Below are positions 45,104 to 56,453 of a DNA stretch of 64,000 bases, one piece after another. The position numbers were made by a program, and so were the translations under genes. Under the pieces are notes generated by a model. The model was not told the origin of the DNA, made no database searches, and saw nothing but the letters and a program-made list of their open reading frames with translations. Origin of the DNA: Rubellimicrobium thermophilum DSM 16684 (lineage in GTDB: Bacteria; Pseudomonadota; Alphaproteobacteria; Rhodobacterales; Rhodobacteraceae); NCBI RefSeq assembly GCF_000442315.1, contig NZ_KE557320.1, positions 256,127-320,126 on the forward strand, given 5' to 3'. The stretch's first letter is position 1; every line of letters begins with the position of its first letter.

Positions 45104-46174
45104 TCAGCGGCTCAGAGCAGCCTGCTGCTGAAGGACGACGCGGGCCTGAAGCCGGCTCTGCATCTGATCCACGACGACCGCGGCGATGATGACCAGCCCC
45201 TTGATGACGGTCTGCCAGAAGGAGGAAACGCCCATCATGATCAACCCGTCCGACAGGACCCCGATCACGAAGGCACCGATGATCGTTCCGCCGATACGAC
45301 CCCGGCCCCCGGACATCGATGTTCCCCCCAGCACGGCTGCCGCGATGGCATTGAGTTCAAAGGTTTCGCCCGTTGCGGGATGGGCTGCCTGGAGCTGGGA
45401 CGCGATGATGAGGCCCACCAGCGCCGCGCAGAAGCCCGAGAACATGTAGACGATCAGCTTGATGCGGTTGACCTTGACGCCCGAGAGGGCGGCGCCTCTC
45501 TCGTTGCCGCCCACGGCATAGACATGCCGGCCGAGCGGCGTCCGGTTCGCCACATAGGAGGCCGTGACCGCGACCGCGACCAGAATCCAGATCGCGATCG
45601 GAATGCCGAGCCAGCTGCCCGCCCCCAGCACCGGGAAACCCTGCGATCCGTAATCAGGATTGCCCACGAGATTCGGGAAGGTCTTGCCGTCGGAGGACAG
45701 GAGCGCCGCCCCTCGCGCGACATACAGCGTTCCCAGCGTGGCGATGAACGGGGCCACATTGAGCTGGGTGATGAGGAGACCGTTGATCGCCCCCACGCCC
45801 ACACCGACGCCCAGGACAATGAGGCAGATTTCCAGGGTGTTGAGCTGGATCGTCCAGCTGAAGCCAAGGTCGATTCCGTGCAGCAGCAGCCATCCTGCCA
45901 CCATGCCGCAAAGGCCCACGATGGAGCCTACCGAAAGGTCGATCCCGCCGGTGATGATGACAAAGGTCATGCCGATGGCCAGCAGGGCATTGAGGGCGAC
46001 ATGCTTGGCCATGATGACCATGTTCGCCGAGGACAGGAAATTCGGTGCGGCGACAGCGAAGAACGTGAACACCAGGATGAGGGCCACGAAGGTCCGCAGC
46101 CTGAGAAGCAGCAGCAGCGCAGGTCCCCAGCCGGAGACCGGACGCGAAGGAATGGGGCGGGGTGCGGCGGTCAT
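45104..46174 (-). CDS. Sugar ABC permease, RbsC type
   Basis: A 356-residue CUT2 permease with about ten helices. It has the family signature FVIITGGIDLSVGSIVGL (about 72-89) and LGGTSMSGGRGRIGGTIIGAF near 285. The gene overlaps the ATPase gene by four bases. It forms a homodimer channel with the RbsA-type ATPase. Confidence 0.93.
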   Translation of the reverse strand: MTAAPRPIPSRPVSGWGPALLLLLRLRTFVALILVFTFFAVAAPNFLSSANMVIMAKHVALNALLAIGMTFVIITGGIDLSVGSIVGLCGMVAGWLLLHGIDLGFSWTIQLNTLEICLIVLGVGVGVGAINGLLITQLNVAPFIATLGTLYVARGAALLSSDGKTFPNLVGNPDYGSQGFPVLGAGSWLGIPIAIWILVAVAVTASYVANRTPLGRHVYAVGGNERGAALSGVKVNRIKLIVYMFSGFCAALVGLIIASQLQAAHPATGETFELNAIAAAVLGGTSMSGGRGRIGGTIIGAFVIGVLSDGLIMMGVSSFWQTVIKGLVIIAAVVVDQMQSRLQARVVLQQQAALSR

Positions 46175-47700
46175 GCAGCATCCTTCAGGGAAGAGGAGAG
46201 GGGTGCGGCGGCCGCGGCCAGGCTGGCCGGATCGGCGTCGGCCGCGTCGAAACGGGCCGCAACCCGGCCATCGCTCATCACGATGATCCGGTCGCTGAGG
46301 GACAGGACCTCATCGAGATCCGATGTCACGAAAACGATCCCCAGCCCCTGTCCGGCCAGTTGGCGCATCACCCGGAAGACCTCGCCCTTGGCGCCGATGT
46401 CGATCCCCCGCGAAGGTTCATCCATCAGGAGGACCCGGGGCCGGGTCATCAGGGCCTTGCCGATCACCACCTTCTGCTGGTTGCCGCCTGAAAGGCTGAA
46501 TACCGGGTTCTCGATCGAGGCCGCTTTGATGGCGAGGCGTTTCACATAATCGAGCGCTGCCCGGATCTCGGCTCGCAGATCCAGATGCCAGATCCGCGTG
46601 AAGTCTCGCAGGGAGGACAGGGTCAGGTTCTCACGGATCGCCAGGGTGCCGATCAGCCCGTCATTCTTGCGATCCTCGGGGATCAGGGCCAGGCCCTTGC
46701 GGATCCGCTTTGCGACATCGCCCTGCAGCGTCTCGCCGGCCAGGAGGATGCGCCCGCCCGCATGGGGATACTGACCGATGAGACAGCCCAGGAGCTCGGA
46801 CCGCCCGGCCCCCATGAGCCCGTAGATGCCCAGGATCTCTCCCTCGTGCACGCAGAAAGAGACATGATCGACGGCCCAGCCGCCACCGGGTCGGGGCAGA
46901 CAGATCTCCTCGGCCCGCAGCAGTTCCCTGCCGGGCCGAAACGGGCCCCCCCGCGGGAAGTCCCGGGAGCTGTCCCCGATCATGCTGCGCACGATCCAGG
47001 CCAGATCGACGCCCTCCATCGGCCGCGAGCCGGTGATGACTCCGTCCCGGAGAACCGTGATGTAGTCGCCGATACGGATCAGCTCGTCCAGCCGGTGCGA
47101 GATGTAGACGATCCCCACGCCCTGGGCCTTCAGTTCGGCGATGATCCTGAACAGCACCTCCACCTCGGCCGCCGAGAGGGCCGAAGTCGGCTCATCGAGG
47201 ATCAGGATGCGAGCACCTCTGGCAAGGCTTCTGGCGATCTCGACGATCTGCTGCTGGCCGATGCTCAGATCGCCCGCCCGCATGTCCGGGTCGATATCAT
47301 GCTCCAGCTTCCGCATCAGAGCGCGGACCGTCTCTCGCTGGCTGCGGCGATCGATGTCGATCCGGGCGCGCGTCCGTTCATGGGCGATGAAGATGTTGTC
47401 GGCCACCGACAGATCGGGAAACAGATTCAGCTCCTGGAAGACGATGCCGATCCCGTGCCGCTCCGCCTCGCGGGGGGAGCGGAAATGGACCAGCCGACCT
47501 TCCATCTCGATCCGCCCTTCGGTCAGCGGTTCGACGCCGGCGATGACCTTCATGAGGGTCGACTTGCCTGCGCCGTTCTCGCCGACCAGGACATTCACGG
47601 CCCCCATCCGCACATCGAAGTCCACGGATCGGAGCGCTGTCGTTCCCGGATAGATCTTGATCCCGCCCCGGATCGAAAGGCCGATGGGATGATCGCTCAT
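46171..47700 (-). CDS. Sugar ABC ATPase, RbsA type (two ATPase domains)
   Basis: A 509-residue double ATPase. Domain 1 has Walker A GENGAGKST (about 37-45), signature LSIGQQQIVEIARSL and Walker B ILILDEPTSAL. Domain 2 has a degenerate Walker A region GLMGAGRSELLG, signature LSGGNQQKVVIGKAL and VLLMDEPSRGIDIGA. This asymmetry is normal for CUT2 importers such as RbsA, MglA and XylG. It overlaps the DUF2291 and RbsC-type genes by four bases at each end. Confidence 0.93.
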   Translation of the reverse strand: MSDHPIGLSIRGGIKIYPGTTALRSVDFDVRMGAVNVLVGENGAGKSTLMKVIAGVEPLTEGRIEMEGRLVHFRSPREAERHGIGIVFQELNLFPDLSVADNIFIAHERTRARIDIDRRSQRETVRALMRKLEHDIDPDMRAGDLSIGQQQIVEIARSLARGARILILDEPTSALSAAEVEVLFRIIAELKAQGVGIVYISHRLDELIRIGDYITVLRDGVITGSRPMEGVDLAWIVRSMIGDSSRDFPRGGPFRPGRELLRAEEICLPRPGGGWAVDHVSFCVHEGEILGIYGLMGAGRSELLGCLIGQYPHAGGRILLAGETLQGDVAKRIRKGLALIPEDRKNDGLIGTLAIRENLTLSSLRDFTRIWHLDLRAEIRAALDYVKRLAIKAASIENPVFSLSGGNQQKVVIGKALMTRPRVLLMDEPSRGIDIGAKGEVFRVMRQLAGQGLGIVFVTSDLDEVLSLSDRIIVMSDGRVAARFDAADADPASLAAAAAPLSSSLKDAA

Positions 47701-48320
47701 TCGCTGTCCTCCAGCACCAGCCGTGTCGGAACAAGCAGGATCGGATCCGTGGCGCTGCGCAGCGCGAAGGCGCCTTCGAAGGCGACGGACCGGCCGGTGA
47801 GATCGCCCCCGGGCAGGGCCAGATCAGCGGTCGCGCGGCTGTTGAGGGCCCGTGCCAGATCGGCAAACTCGATCTGGTCCTTGAAATCGGTGAACACATA
47901 GAAGGGCGCGGCATCCCGCAATGCCGTTCCCCTGACGATGGGACCGATCTGGATCTGCAGATCGCCGGCCCCGTCGCCATCCGCATCGACATCCAGTGTC
48001 GCCGCCCTCGATTCGCGGTCGCCGCCCACGATCATCCCCTCTCCCCTGGTCAGGAAGTTCCAGGCCCCGCCGCCCGCCGCCTGAATCCCATGCGCGGCGC
48101 CTGCAGCCTCCAGACCACCGGCCAGGGCGGCCCGAAGGGTTCCGAACTCCACGGCGGCCGCGGACACATGGGGCAGAAGCTGCGTTTCATAGCTGTCCAG
48201 CACCACCTGCTCGACATGGCTGGCCGGTGCGTCCGCCCCGTCTTGGGGCGCCTTCTGGACGATCTTGCAGCCCGTCAGGAGCGCGGTTGCCGACAGGCAC
48301 AGCAGAAGGGTGCGAATCAT
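47697..48320 (-). CDS. DUF2291 lipoprotein
   Basis: A 207-residue lipoprotein. The signal peptide ends in lipobox LLTGC (Cys18), and the DUF2291 part includes VEFGTLRAALAGGLEAAGAAHG, FLTRGEGMIVGGDRESRAATL and AFYVFTDFKDQIEFADLARALN-like sequence. DUF2291 proteins are usually encoded within RbsABC-type operons for rare sugars or polyols, as here, and may assist the transporter from the periplasmic face. Exact role unknown. It lies 56 bp after the binding-protein gene. Confidence 0.8.
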   Translation of the reverse strand: MIRTLLLCLSATALLTGCKIVQKAPQDGADAPASHVEQVVLDSYETQLLPHVSAAAVEFGTLRAALAGGLEAAGAAHGIQAAGGGAWNFLTRGEGMIVGGDRESRAATLDVDADGDGAGDLQIQIGPIVRGTALRDAAPFYVFTDFKDQIEFADLARALNSRATADLALPGGDLTGRSVAFEGAFALRSATDPILLVPTRLVLEDSE

Positions 48321-48376
48321 GGGCAAGCCCGGAGGTGGCGACGAAGGGCGGCCCCGACCGGGCCGCCCGGGCGGCA

Positions 48377-49414
<1,038 letters not shown>

Positions 49415-49598
49415 TTATTCTAGGCGGATCTGAGGGGGATCCGGTCTCCGATCGCTGCGATCCGCAGGGAAGAGGGGGGTCTCTGCCTGCGGGCGTGAGG
49501 GAACGGTCTTGCCTTGGATTGAATCCGATATTAATCGAAATCAAAAGATGACAAACGTCAGGGGGCGCGGAGCGCCGATCGCCAGGGAGAGCCCAGCC

Positions 49599-51125
49599 AT
49601 GATTTCACCTGCCGCCCCGGAAGACCTGATCGCCCGCGAGGCGGACGCCGGTCTGCAGGCAAGTGCCATCCGTCGTCCCGTGACCCTGGGCGTGGTGATC
49701 GGCAGCCGTGCCTTCTTCAGCCCCGCTCCCTGCCGTCAGGCCCGGGAGGAAGTGCTCGCCCAGCTCGAACGCCTTGGCATCGGGGCCCTCATCCTGCCCT
49801 TCGAGGCCACGCAGAACGGAGCTGTCCAGTCCCTTGCGGATGCGCAGCTCTATGCGGACTTCTTCCGGCGCCATCGGGACAGGATCGACGGCCTGGTCGT
49901 CTGCCTGCCCAATTTCGGCGACGAGATCGCCATCGTCGAACTGGTCAATCGGGCCCGGCTGAACGTCCCGATCCTCCTGCAGGCCTCGAACGACGAGAAT
50001 GACAAGGTCTCCGTCCGGGAGCGGCGCGATGCCTTCTGCGGAAAGATCAGCGTTTCCAACAATTTCTGGCAGTACGGGATCCCCTTCACGGAGACGACCT
50101 GGCATACCGTCGATGCGGGAGGACCGGAATTCGCCGCCGATCTCGATCGGTTCGCCCGTATCTGCCGCACGGTGAGGGGGCTGCGCGGGGCTCGGCTGGG
50201 CGCCATCGGGGCCCGTACCGGCGCATTCCAGACGATGCGCTATTCGGAAAAGCTCCTGCAGGATGCAGGCATCACCGTGGTCACTGTGGACCTCTCCGAG
50301 ATGATGGGCGCCGCAGGGCGGGTGAGGGATGATGACCCGGCCCTTCTGGACAAGCTGGAGCGGATCCGGAGTTATGGTCGCATTCCGCCGCATGTCCGGC
50401 CGGAACAGGTCCTCCGTCAGGCCAAATGGTCGCTCGCCGTGGATCGCTGGATCCGGGAGAACGGCTGCGACGCCTCGGCAATCCAATGCTGGCGGAGCCT
50501 GCAGGACAACTTTGGCTGTGCCACCTGTGTCACCATGTCGATGATGGGCGAGGCGCTGATGCCATCGGCCTGCGAGGTGGACATCATGGGAGCCCTCTCG
50601 ATGTATGCCCTGGCGCTGGCCTCCGGGGCGCCGCCGGCCATCCTCGACTGGAACAACAATTTCGGGCGCGAACCCGACATGTGCGTCGCGACGCATTGCG
50701 GCAACTTCCCCCGGAGCTTCATCGGCGACACCCCCGAGATCGGCGAGCTTGATGTCCTGGGCGAGACGATCGGCCGCGAGAAATGCTTCGGTGCGGTCAA
50801 GGGCAAGGTGAAGGCAGGCCCGATGACCTATTTCCGCATTTCGTCGGATGATCGCGCCGGCACTCTCAAGGCCTATCTCGGCCAGGGCGAATTCACGGAC
50901 GATCCCTACGGGATGGATGGCGGGATCGCCGTGGTGCGCGTGCCGCGCTTGCGCAGCCTCATGCGGTTTGTCACCCAGAACGGCTTCGAACACCATGTCG
51001 CGATGGTGCGCGGGCATCATGCCGCGGTCGTCGGGGAGGCGCTGACCCGGTATCTCCGCTGGCCGCTTTATGACCACGACACCCCCCCCGAGCCGGTGCT
51101 CGTCCCCATGGTCCGTCGCTTCTGA
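49599..51125 (+). CDS. L-fucose/L-arabinose isomerase-like enzyme
   Basis: A 508-residue protein of the fucose/arabinose ketol-isomerase superfamily. N-terminal Rossmann-like halves carry LGVVIGSRAFFSPAPCR and DGLVVCLPNFGDE; the active-site part has a probable metal-ligand Glu and Asp in SACEVDIMGALSMY near residue 335 and His in CVATHCGNFPRSF near 375. It should convert an aldose to a ketose. It begins the plus-strand operon with a split transketolase and a sugar kinase, and faces the RbsABC-type importer. Apiose, fucose or another rare aldose is possible. AGGGAGAG precedes the ATG at 49599. Confidence 0.75.
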   Translation: MISPAAPEDLIAREADAGLQASAIRRPVTLGVVIGSRAFFSPAPCRQAREEVLAQLERLGIGALILPFEATQNGAVQSLADAQLYADFFRRHRDRIDGLVVCLPNFGDEIAIVELVNRARLNVPILLQASNDENDKVSVRERRDAFCGKISVSNNFWQYGIPFTETTWHTVDAGGPEFAADLDRFARICRTVRGLRGARLGAIGARTGAFQTMRYSEKLLQDAGITVVTVDLSEMMGAAGRVRDDDPALLDKLERIRSYGRIPPHVRPEQVLRQAKWSLAVDRWIRENGCDASAIQCWRSLQDNFGCATCVTMSMMGEALMPSACEVDIMGALSMYALALASGAPPAILDWNNNFGREPDMCVATHCGNFPRSFIGDTPEIGELDVLGETIGREKCFGAVKGKVKAGPMTYFRISSDDRAGTLKAYLGQGEFTDDPYGMDGGIAVVRVPRLRSLMRFVTQNGFEHHVAMVRGHHAAVVGEALTRYLRWPLYDHDTPPEPVLVPMVRRF

Positions 51126-51135
51126 AGGGGCTCCG

Positions 51136-51959
51136 ATGACCCTCTGCAATGACCCCTTCCCCTGATCCGCGAGAAGGCGTTGTGGATGCGCCGGCGGGCC
51201 TTCCGCATGGTCTACGAGGCGCAGCTCGGCCATCCGGGCGGGGATTTCTCGGCCGCCGACATCCTCGCCACGCTCTATTTCGGGGTCTTGCGCCACGATC
51301 CCCGCAATCCGTCCGATCCGCGGCGGGACCGCTTCATCATGTCCAAGGGACATGCCACGGGGGTGCTCTACACGGCTCTTGCCGCCGCCGGATTCTATCC
51401 CGAGGAATGGCTCGACACCTACATGCAGGCTGGATCGCGGCTCAACGGTCATCCCAATCGCAACTATCTGCCCGGCGTGGAGACCAATACCGGGCCGCTT
51501 GGCCATGGTCTGCCGGTCGCCGTGGGGATCGCGATCGCGGGTCAGCTCGACGGGGCGGATTTCCGGACCTTCGTCCTCACCGGCGACGGCGAGCTGCAGG
51601 AAGGATCCAACTGGGAGGCCGCCATGACGGCCGGGCATCGCCGCCTGTTCCGCCTGACGCTGATCGTGGATCGCAACCGTCTCCAGCAGGGGGCGGGCAC
51701 GGAGGAGACCAATGCGCTCGAGCCGCTCGATGACAAGTTCCGCGCCTTCGGCTGGCATGTGGAGCGGGTGGACGGGCATGACCATGCCGCGCTCCTCCGC
51801 GTCCTGGGAGGGGCGGTGGGCGACCGGGTCAAGCCACTCTGCGTGATTGCCGACACGATCAAGGGCAAGGGCGTTTCCTTCATGGAGAACCAGGCTGCCT
51901 GGCACCATGGGGTGCCCAACCGGGAACAGTTCGAGCAAGCGATGAAGGAACTCGTCTGA
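51136..51959 (+). CDS. Split transketolase, N-terminal (TPP-binding) subunit, frame broken
   Basis: About 274 residues. It contains the thiamine-diphosphate region of transketolase: MSKGHATGVLYTALA near residue 62, LGHGLPVAVGIAIA near 117, and the cofactor motif TGDGELQEGSNWEA (about 143-156). The ATG at 51136 follows GAAGGGG. A one-base loss in the C run at 51159-51162 breaks the frame after MTLCNDPFP; with it restored the protein continues LIREKALWMRRRAF. It partners the next gene. Split transketolases of this kind act in D-apulose 4-phosphate and other special sugar pathways as well as in archaea. Confidence 0.85.
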
Positions 51960-52915
51960 TGGCCCATGCTGCCCCTCTCAAGCCCGGGCTGAGCGATTGC
52001 CGGGAGGCCTGGTCAGCGACGCTTCTCGCCCTGGCCGAGGCCGATCCGCGCGTTGTGGCGGTGGTCAATGATTCGGTCGGCTCCTCGAAGCTGGCCACCT
52101 TCCAGAAGCGCTTTCCCGACCGCCTCATCAATGTCGGCATCGCCGAGCAGAACATGGTGGGGGTTGGCGCGGGTCTGGCCAACGGGGGCAAGATCCCCTT
52201 CGTCTCGGCCGCGTCGCCCTTCCTGACGGGCCGTGCGCTGGAGCAGATCAAGGCTGACGCCGCCTATTCGAATGTCAATGTCAAGCTGGTTGGCCAGTCC
52301 TCCGGCGTGGCCTATGGAGAGCTTGGCCCCACCCATCATTCGATCGAGGATCTGGCCTGGCTCCGGGTGCTGCAGAACCTGGCCATTCTCGTGCCCGCAG
52401 ATCCGGCCGAGACGGAGGCCGCGGTCCGCTGGGCTCATGCCCATGACGGCCCGGTGTTCATCCGGGTGAGCCGCATGCCCGTCCCGGATCTGGGCGAACA
52501 GGCGCCCTACGAGCCCGGACGCGCCACCGTCCTGCGCCAGGGGGGCGATGTGGCCCTTCTCACCCTGGGCACCACGGTCCATCTGGCAATGGCGGCGGCG
52601 GGGCTCCTGGCGGCCGAAGGCGTGTCCGCGCGCGTGGTGAACATGCGCTCGCTCGCCCCGCTGGACGAGATTGCCGTGCGCGAGGCCGCTGCCACCGGCG
52701 CCATCGTGACCGTCGAGGAGGCGCATGTCTCCGGCGGTCTGGGCGGAGCCGTGGCGGAAATCGTCACCGCCCATCGCCCCGTTCCCGTTGAGCGTGTCGG
52801 CTTTCCGGGCTTCGTGCCGACGGGTTCAGTCGAATGGCTCTTCGAGCGGTTCGGCCTCTCGCCGGAGGGCATCGCGGCTGCCGTGCGCCGTGCGCTGGGG
52901 CGGAAGAGAGCGTGA
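51959..52915 (+). CDS. Split transketolase, C-terminal subunit
   Basis: A 318-residue protein with the pyrimidine-binding and C-terminal domains of transketolase: VNVGIAEQNMVGVGAGLANGG-type region near residue 60, with the catalytic Glu of GIAEQNM, and the later block VARIAEEAHVSGGLGG-like TVEEAHVSGGLGGAVAE near 255. Its ATG overlaps the stop of the N-terminal subunit gene, and its stop overlaps the kinase start. The two subunits should form an active heterotetramer. Confidence 0.88.
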   Translation: MAHAAPLKPGLSDCREAWSATLLALAEADPRVVAVVNDSVGSSKLATFQKRFPDRLINVGIAEQNMVGVGAGLANGGKIPFVSAASPFLTGRALEQIKADAAYSNVNVKLVGQSSGVAYGELGPTHHSIEDLAWLRVLQNLAILVPADPAETEAAVRWAHAHDGPVFIRVSRMPVPDLGEQAPYEPGRATVLRQGGDVALLTLGTTVHLAMAAAGLLAAEGVSARVVNMRSLAPLDEIAVREAAATGAIVTVEEAHVSGGLGGAVAEIVTAHRPVPVERVGFPGFVPTGSVEWLFERFGLSPEGIAAAVRRALGRKRA

Positions 52916-54382
52916 TGGTCGCGTCCCGCCTTCTGGCCATCGACCAGGGCACGAGCAGCACCAAGGCCGTGCTGATCGATCAAGACGGCGTGGTGGTGGC
53001 CCGCGCCAGCCGCCCGCTCGGGTCGTGCTATCCCCGCGACGGTTGGGCCGAACAGGATGCCGAGGCCCTGTGGGGCAGCGTGCAGGGCGCCATCGCCGAC
53101 ATTGTCGCTCAGGCTGGTGCGGCCGGCATCGCCGGTCTGGGCATCGCGAATCAGCGCGAGACACTGGTTGCCTGGGACGGACGGACAGGCCGGCCCATCG
53201 CCCCTGCGATTCTGTGGCAGGATCGCCGTGCCGCGACGGCCTGCAGCGCCCTTCTGGCCGGGGGCCATGGGCCGGCCATCCAGGCGGCCACAGGCCTGGC
53301 CGCCAATCCCCTGCTGACGGCGGCAAAGCTGGGCTGGCTTCTGAGCCAGCACGAGGGCGCGCGCGAGCTGGCGCAACAGGGGTGGCTGCGGGCCGGCACC
53401 GTGGATGCCTGGCTTCTCTGGCGCCTGACGGACGGCCGAACCTTTGCCACCGATCATGGCAATGCCTCACGAACCCAACTGATGGACATCGACCGTCTCG
53501 CCTGGTCCGAAGAGCTCCGCGCCCTCTGGGGGGTGCCTATGGACTGTCTGCCCGAACTGCGCCCTTCGGACGGGCCTTTCGGGGCCCTGGCCGAGGGAAC
53601 CGTCCTGCCTGCCGGTCTGCCCATCCTGGCGGTGATGGGGGACAGTCATGCCGCACTCTACGGCCATGGGGTGCAGGGGCCGGGGATCGTGAAGGCGACC
53701 TATGGCACCGGATCCTCGCTCATGACGCTTTGCGCCGGGCGCGTGGCCTCGCATAGCGGCCTGGCCAGCACCATCGCCTGGTCAACCCGCGCGGACGGGG
53801 CCGCCCATGCGCTCGAAGGCAACATCACCGTCTCGACACAGGCCGCCGCCTGGGCGGCCCGGCTCCTCGGGGCTTGCCGATGCGGCGGCCCTCTCGGATC
53901 TTGCCCAAAGGGTGGGGGACAGCGGAGGGGTGGCCTTCGTGCCGGCCCTGGCCGGGCTAGGCGCGCCGCACTGGAACGAGGCGGCGCGCGGCATCCTGTC
54001 GGGGCTGACGCTCGCCACCGAGCCCGCCCATGTCGCCCGCGCCACCTTCGAGGCGATCGTCCTGCAGATCGCCGATGTCCTGGCCGCCATGGAGCGGGAT
54101 CTGGGCCGGCGGCTCGACAGCCTGCGGGCGGATGGAGGCGGCAGCGCCAACGACTTTCTCATGCAGCTTCAGGCCGATCTTCTCGACCGGCCGGTGGTGC
54201 GGGGCGAGATGCCCGAGATCGGCGCGCTCGGCATCGCCCGGATGGCTTTCGAGAGTCTGGGTCAGCCGTTGCCGGCCGGCGAGGCGGTGACGGTGTTCCG
54301 CCCGCGGATGGAAGCGTCCTGCCGCCAGGCCATCCGCGAGAACTGGCAGGCCGCCCTCGGCCGCCTGCTGCAACATTCCTGA
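52915..54382 (+). CDS. FGGY-family carbohydrate kinase, frame broken
   Basis: A sugar or polyol kinase of about 489 residues. The N-terminal ATPase core begins LLAIDQGTSSTKAVLID, with the GWAEQDAEALW block near residue 45 and ATYGTGSSLMTL near 265; the C-terminal half carries LRADGGGSANDFLMQLQADLL, the FGGY nucleotide-binding motif. The frame breaks in the G run at 53869-53872; correction joins WAARLLG to LADAAALSDLA. It is the last gene of the isomerase-transketolase operon. In the apiose route an FGGY kinase phosphorylates D-apulose before the transketolase acts; that role fits but is inferred. Confidence 0.85.
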
Positions 54383-54816
54383 CGCCGACATCCCCGATCC
54401 GGGTGGGGCGGGGGCGCTCCGCCGCCTGGCCGACCGGTGGCGCCTCTTCGGCCCCCTGCCATCTGCTCTACGGCTCCCGGTGATCGGGGAGCGGCCCGGC
54501 ATCTCAGCCCGATATCCTTCTCGGCCGGGGGATGGGGACGGGGGCTGTCCCGCGCCCCGTGCCGTCCCGCCCATCGGATCATCCCCGTCGCCAGTCCGGC
54601 AGATCGCGCTCCGGCCCCGGCCTGTCCGCCCCTCGTCCTCCTGCCGCCCAGAACCGGCCCGAACCGGCCAGAGCCGGGATGCGCTGGCCGCCGGGACCCG
54701 GACCCGCCCTTCGCGCGTTTCCCTCACAGCCCCCGCCGGAGCGCTTGCGCGCGCGCCCCGCCCGGGCCACCATACCGCCATGAGGCGGATCTGAGAGGGG
54801 AGAGACGATCCTGGCC
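54383..54816. other. Intergenic region, no gene seen
   Basis: A 434-bp GC-rich gap between the kinase gene and phoH. Small open frames have no domain and poor start sites. Only weak short dyads occur. It probably contains the phoH-operon promoter and the right boundary of the sugar island. Confidence 0.5.
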
Positions 54817-55872
54817 GTGACCGCGCTGCCTGCCACTGCTGCCGCCGCCCAGCCGGGCGAGACAGTCCTCGAATTTCCCGACAATTTCCTGCTGATCGAT
54901 CTGTGCGGAGAGCATGACCGCCATCTTGCCCTGGTGGAGGACCGCCTCGGGGTGCAGATCAACCGTCGCGGCAATCGCCTGATGCTCTGGGGCGAGGAGG
55001 AGGCCCGCACCCGCGCCGCCGCCGTCCTCCACAGCCTCTATCAGCGGCTCGAGGCCGGCCGCAGCGTCGAACCCGGCGAGATCGAGGCAACCCTGCGCAT
55101 GGGCCCGGCGCGGCGCGATCCCGCCGCCGATCCGGCCGGCCAGCAGGACCTCTTCGGCGAGGGACCCGGCGGACGCATCGAGATCAAGACCCGCCGCAAG
55201 GTCGTCGAGCCGCGGACCGAGACCCAGCGCGCCTATGTCCGCGCCCTCTACGACCACGAGCTGGCCTTCGGCATCGGCCCGGCCGGAACGGGCAAGACCT
55301 ATCTCGCCGTCGCGGTGGGCGTGTCGCTCTTCCTCGGCGGTCATGTCGATCGGATCATCCTCAGCCGCCCCGCCGTCGAGGCGGGAGAGCGGCTGGGCTT
55401 CCTGCCCGGCGATGCCAAGGAGAAGGTCGATCCCTACATGCAGCCGCTCTATGATGCGCTGAACGATTTCCTGCCCGCGCGTCAGGTCCAGAAGATGATC
55501 GAGGAGAAGGTCATCGAGATCGCCCCGCTGGCCTTCATGCGCGGGCGCACCCTGTCCCATGCCTTCATCGTCCTTGACGAGGCGCAGAATGCCACCTCCA
55601 TGCAGATGAAGATGTTCCTGACCCGGCTGGGAGAGGGTTCACGCATGGTGATCACCGGTGACCGCACCCAGATCGACCTGCCGCGCGGCGTCGTCTCCGG
55701 CCTGGTGGAGGCCGAACGGGTGCTCTCCGGCGTGCCCGGCGTCAGCATCACCCGGTTCACCGCCCGCGACGTGGTGCGCCATCCGCTGGTGGCGGCCATC
55801 GTCGCGGCCTACGAAGCCGATGCCGAGACGCGGCTGCGGGGCGGAACGACCCCGACCGACGAGGGAGTCTGA
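54817..55872 (+). CDS. phoH: PhoH-family ATPase (YbeZ)
   Basis: A 351-residue PhoH-like ATPase. A KH-type N-terminal part ([16 protein letters not shown]) precedes the ATPase domain with Walker [12 protein letters not shown] (about 153-163) and Walker [13 protein letters not shown], then [11 protein letters not shown]. YbeZ-type PhoH works with YbeY in RNA quality control and ribosome maturation. The GTG at 54817 behind GAGAGGGGAGAG is preferred; an upstream alternative is possible. ybeY follows after four bases. Confidence 0.9.
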   Translation: MTALPATAAAAQPGETVLEFPDNFLLIDLCGEHDRHLALVEDRLGVQINRRGNRLMLWGEEEARTRAAAVLHSLYQRLEAGRSVEPGEIEATLRMGPARRDPAADPAGQQDLFGEGPGGRIEIKTRRKVVEPRTETQRAYVRALYDHELAFGIGPAGTGKTYLAVAVGVSLFLGGHVDRIILSRPAVEAGERLGFLPGDAKEKVDPYMQPLYDALNDFLPARQVQKMIEEKVIEIAPLAFMRGRTLSHAFIVLDEAQNATSMQMKMFLTRLGEGSRMVITGDRTQIDLPRGVVSGLVEAERVLSGVPGVSITRFTARDVVRHPLVAAIVAAYEADAETRLRGGTTPTDEGV

Positions 55873-55876
55873 GGCC

Positions 55877-56453
55877 ATGGCCCCCACCGGATCTGCCCCG
55901 GGCGCGCCGCTGGTCGAGACGCTCTGCGAGGATGCCCGCTGGGAGGCGGCGGGGCTCGAGACGCTGGCCCTGCGCGCCGTCCGGGCCACGCTGCTGCATC
56001 TGCGGCTGCGCCCCGATGCCTTCGAGGTTTCGCTGCTGGGCTGCAACGATGCCCGCATCGCCGAGCTCAACGCCGATTTCCGCGGCAAGCCGCGTCCGAC
56101 CAATGTCCTGTCCTGGCCCTCGGCCGAACGGGGGGGCCAGACGGGCCGGCGCCATGCCGCGTCTGCCCGCCCCCGATCCCGCCGGCCCCGTGGCGCTGGG
56201 CGATATCGCCATCGCCTGGGAGACCTGCGCCCGCGAGGCCGCCGAGGCCGGCAAGCCGCTTGCCGATCATGCGCTGCATCTGCTTGTCCATGCCACGCTG
56301 CATCTGCTGGGTTTCGATCACGAACGCGAGGCCGATGCGGCCCTCATGGAAGGACTCGAAAGCGCGATCGTGACGGGGCTCGGTCTTGCCGACCCCTATG
56401 CCCCTCTGCCAGAAGAGGCCGCCACGTCGCACAGGACCCCTCAGGATGTCTGA
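55877..56453 (+). CDS. ybeY: Endoribonuclease YbeY, frame broken
   Basis: A zinc-dependent rRNA maturation endonuclease of about 192 residues. The conserved [12 protein letters not shown] block is near residue 76, and the H-x3-H-x5-H metal motif is [11 protein letters not shown] (about 137-147). The frame breaks in the G run at 56130-56136 after SWPSAER; one extra base continues [15 protein letters not shown] into the catalytic part. It overlaps the corC start by eight bases. Confidence 0.9.
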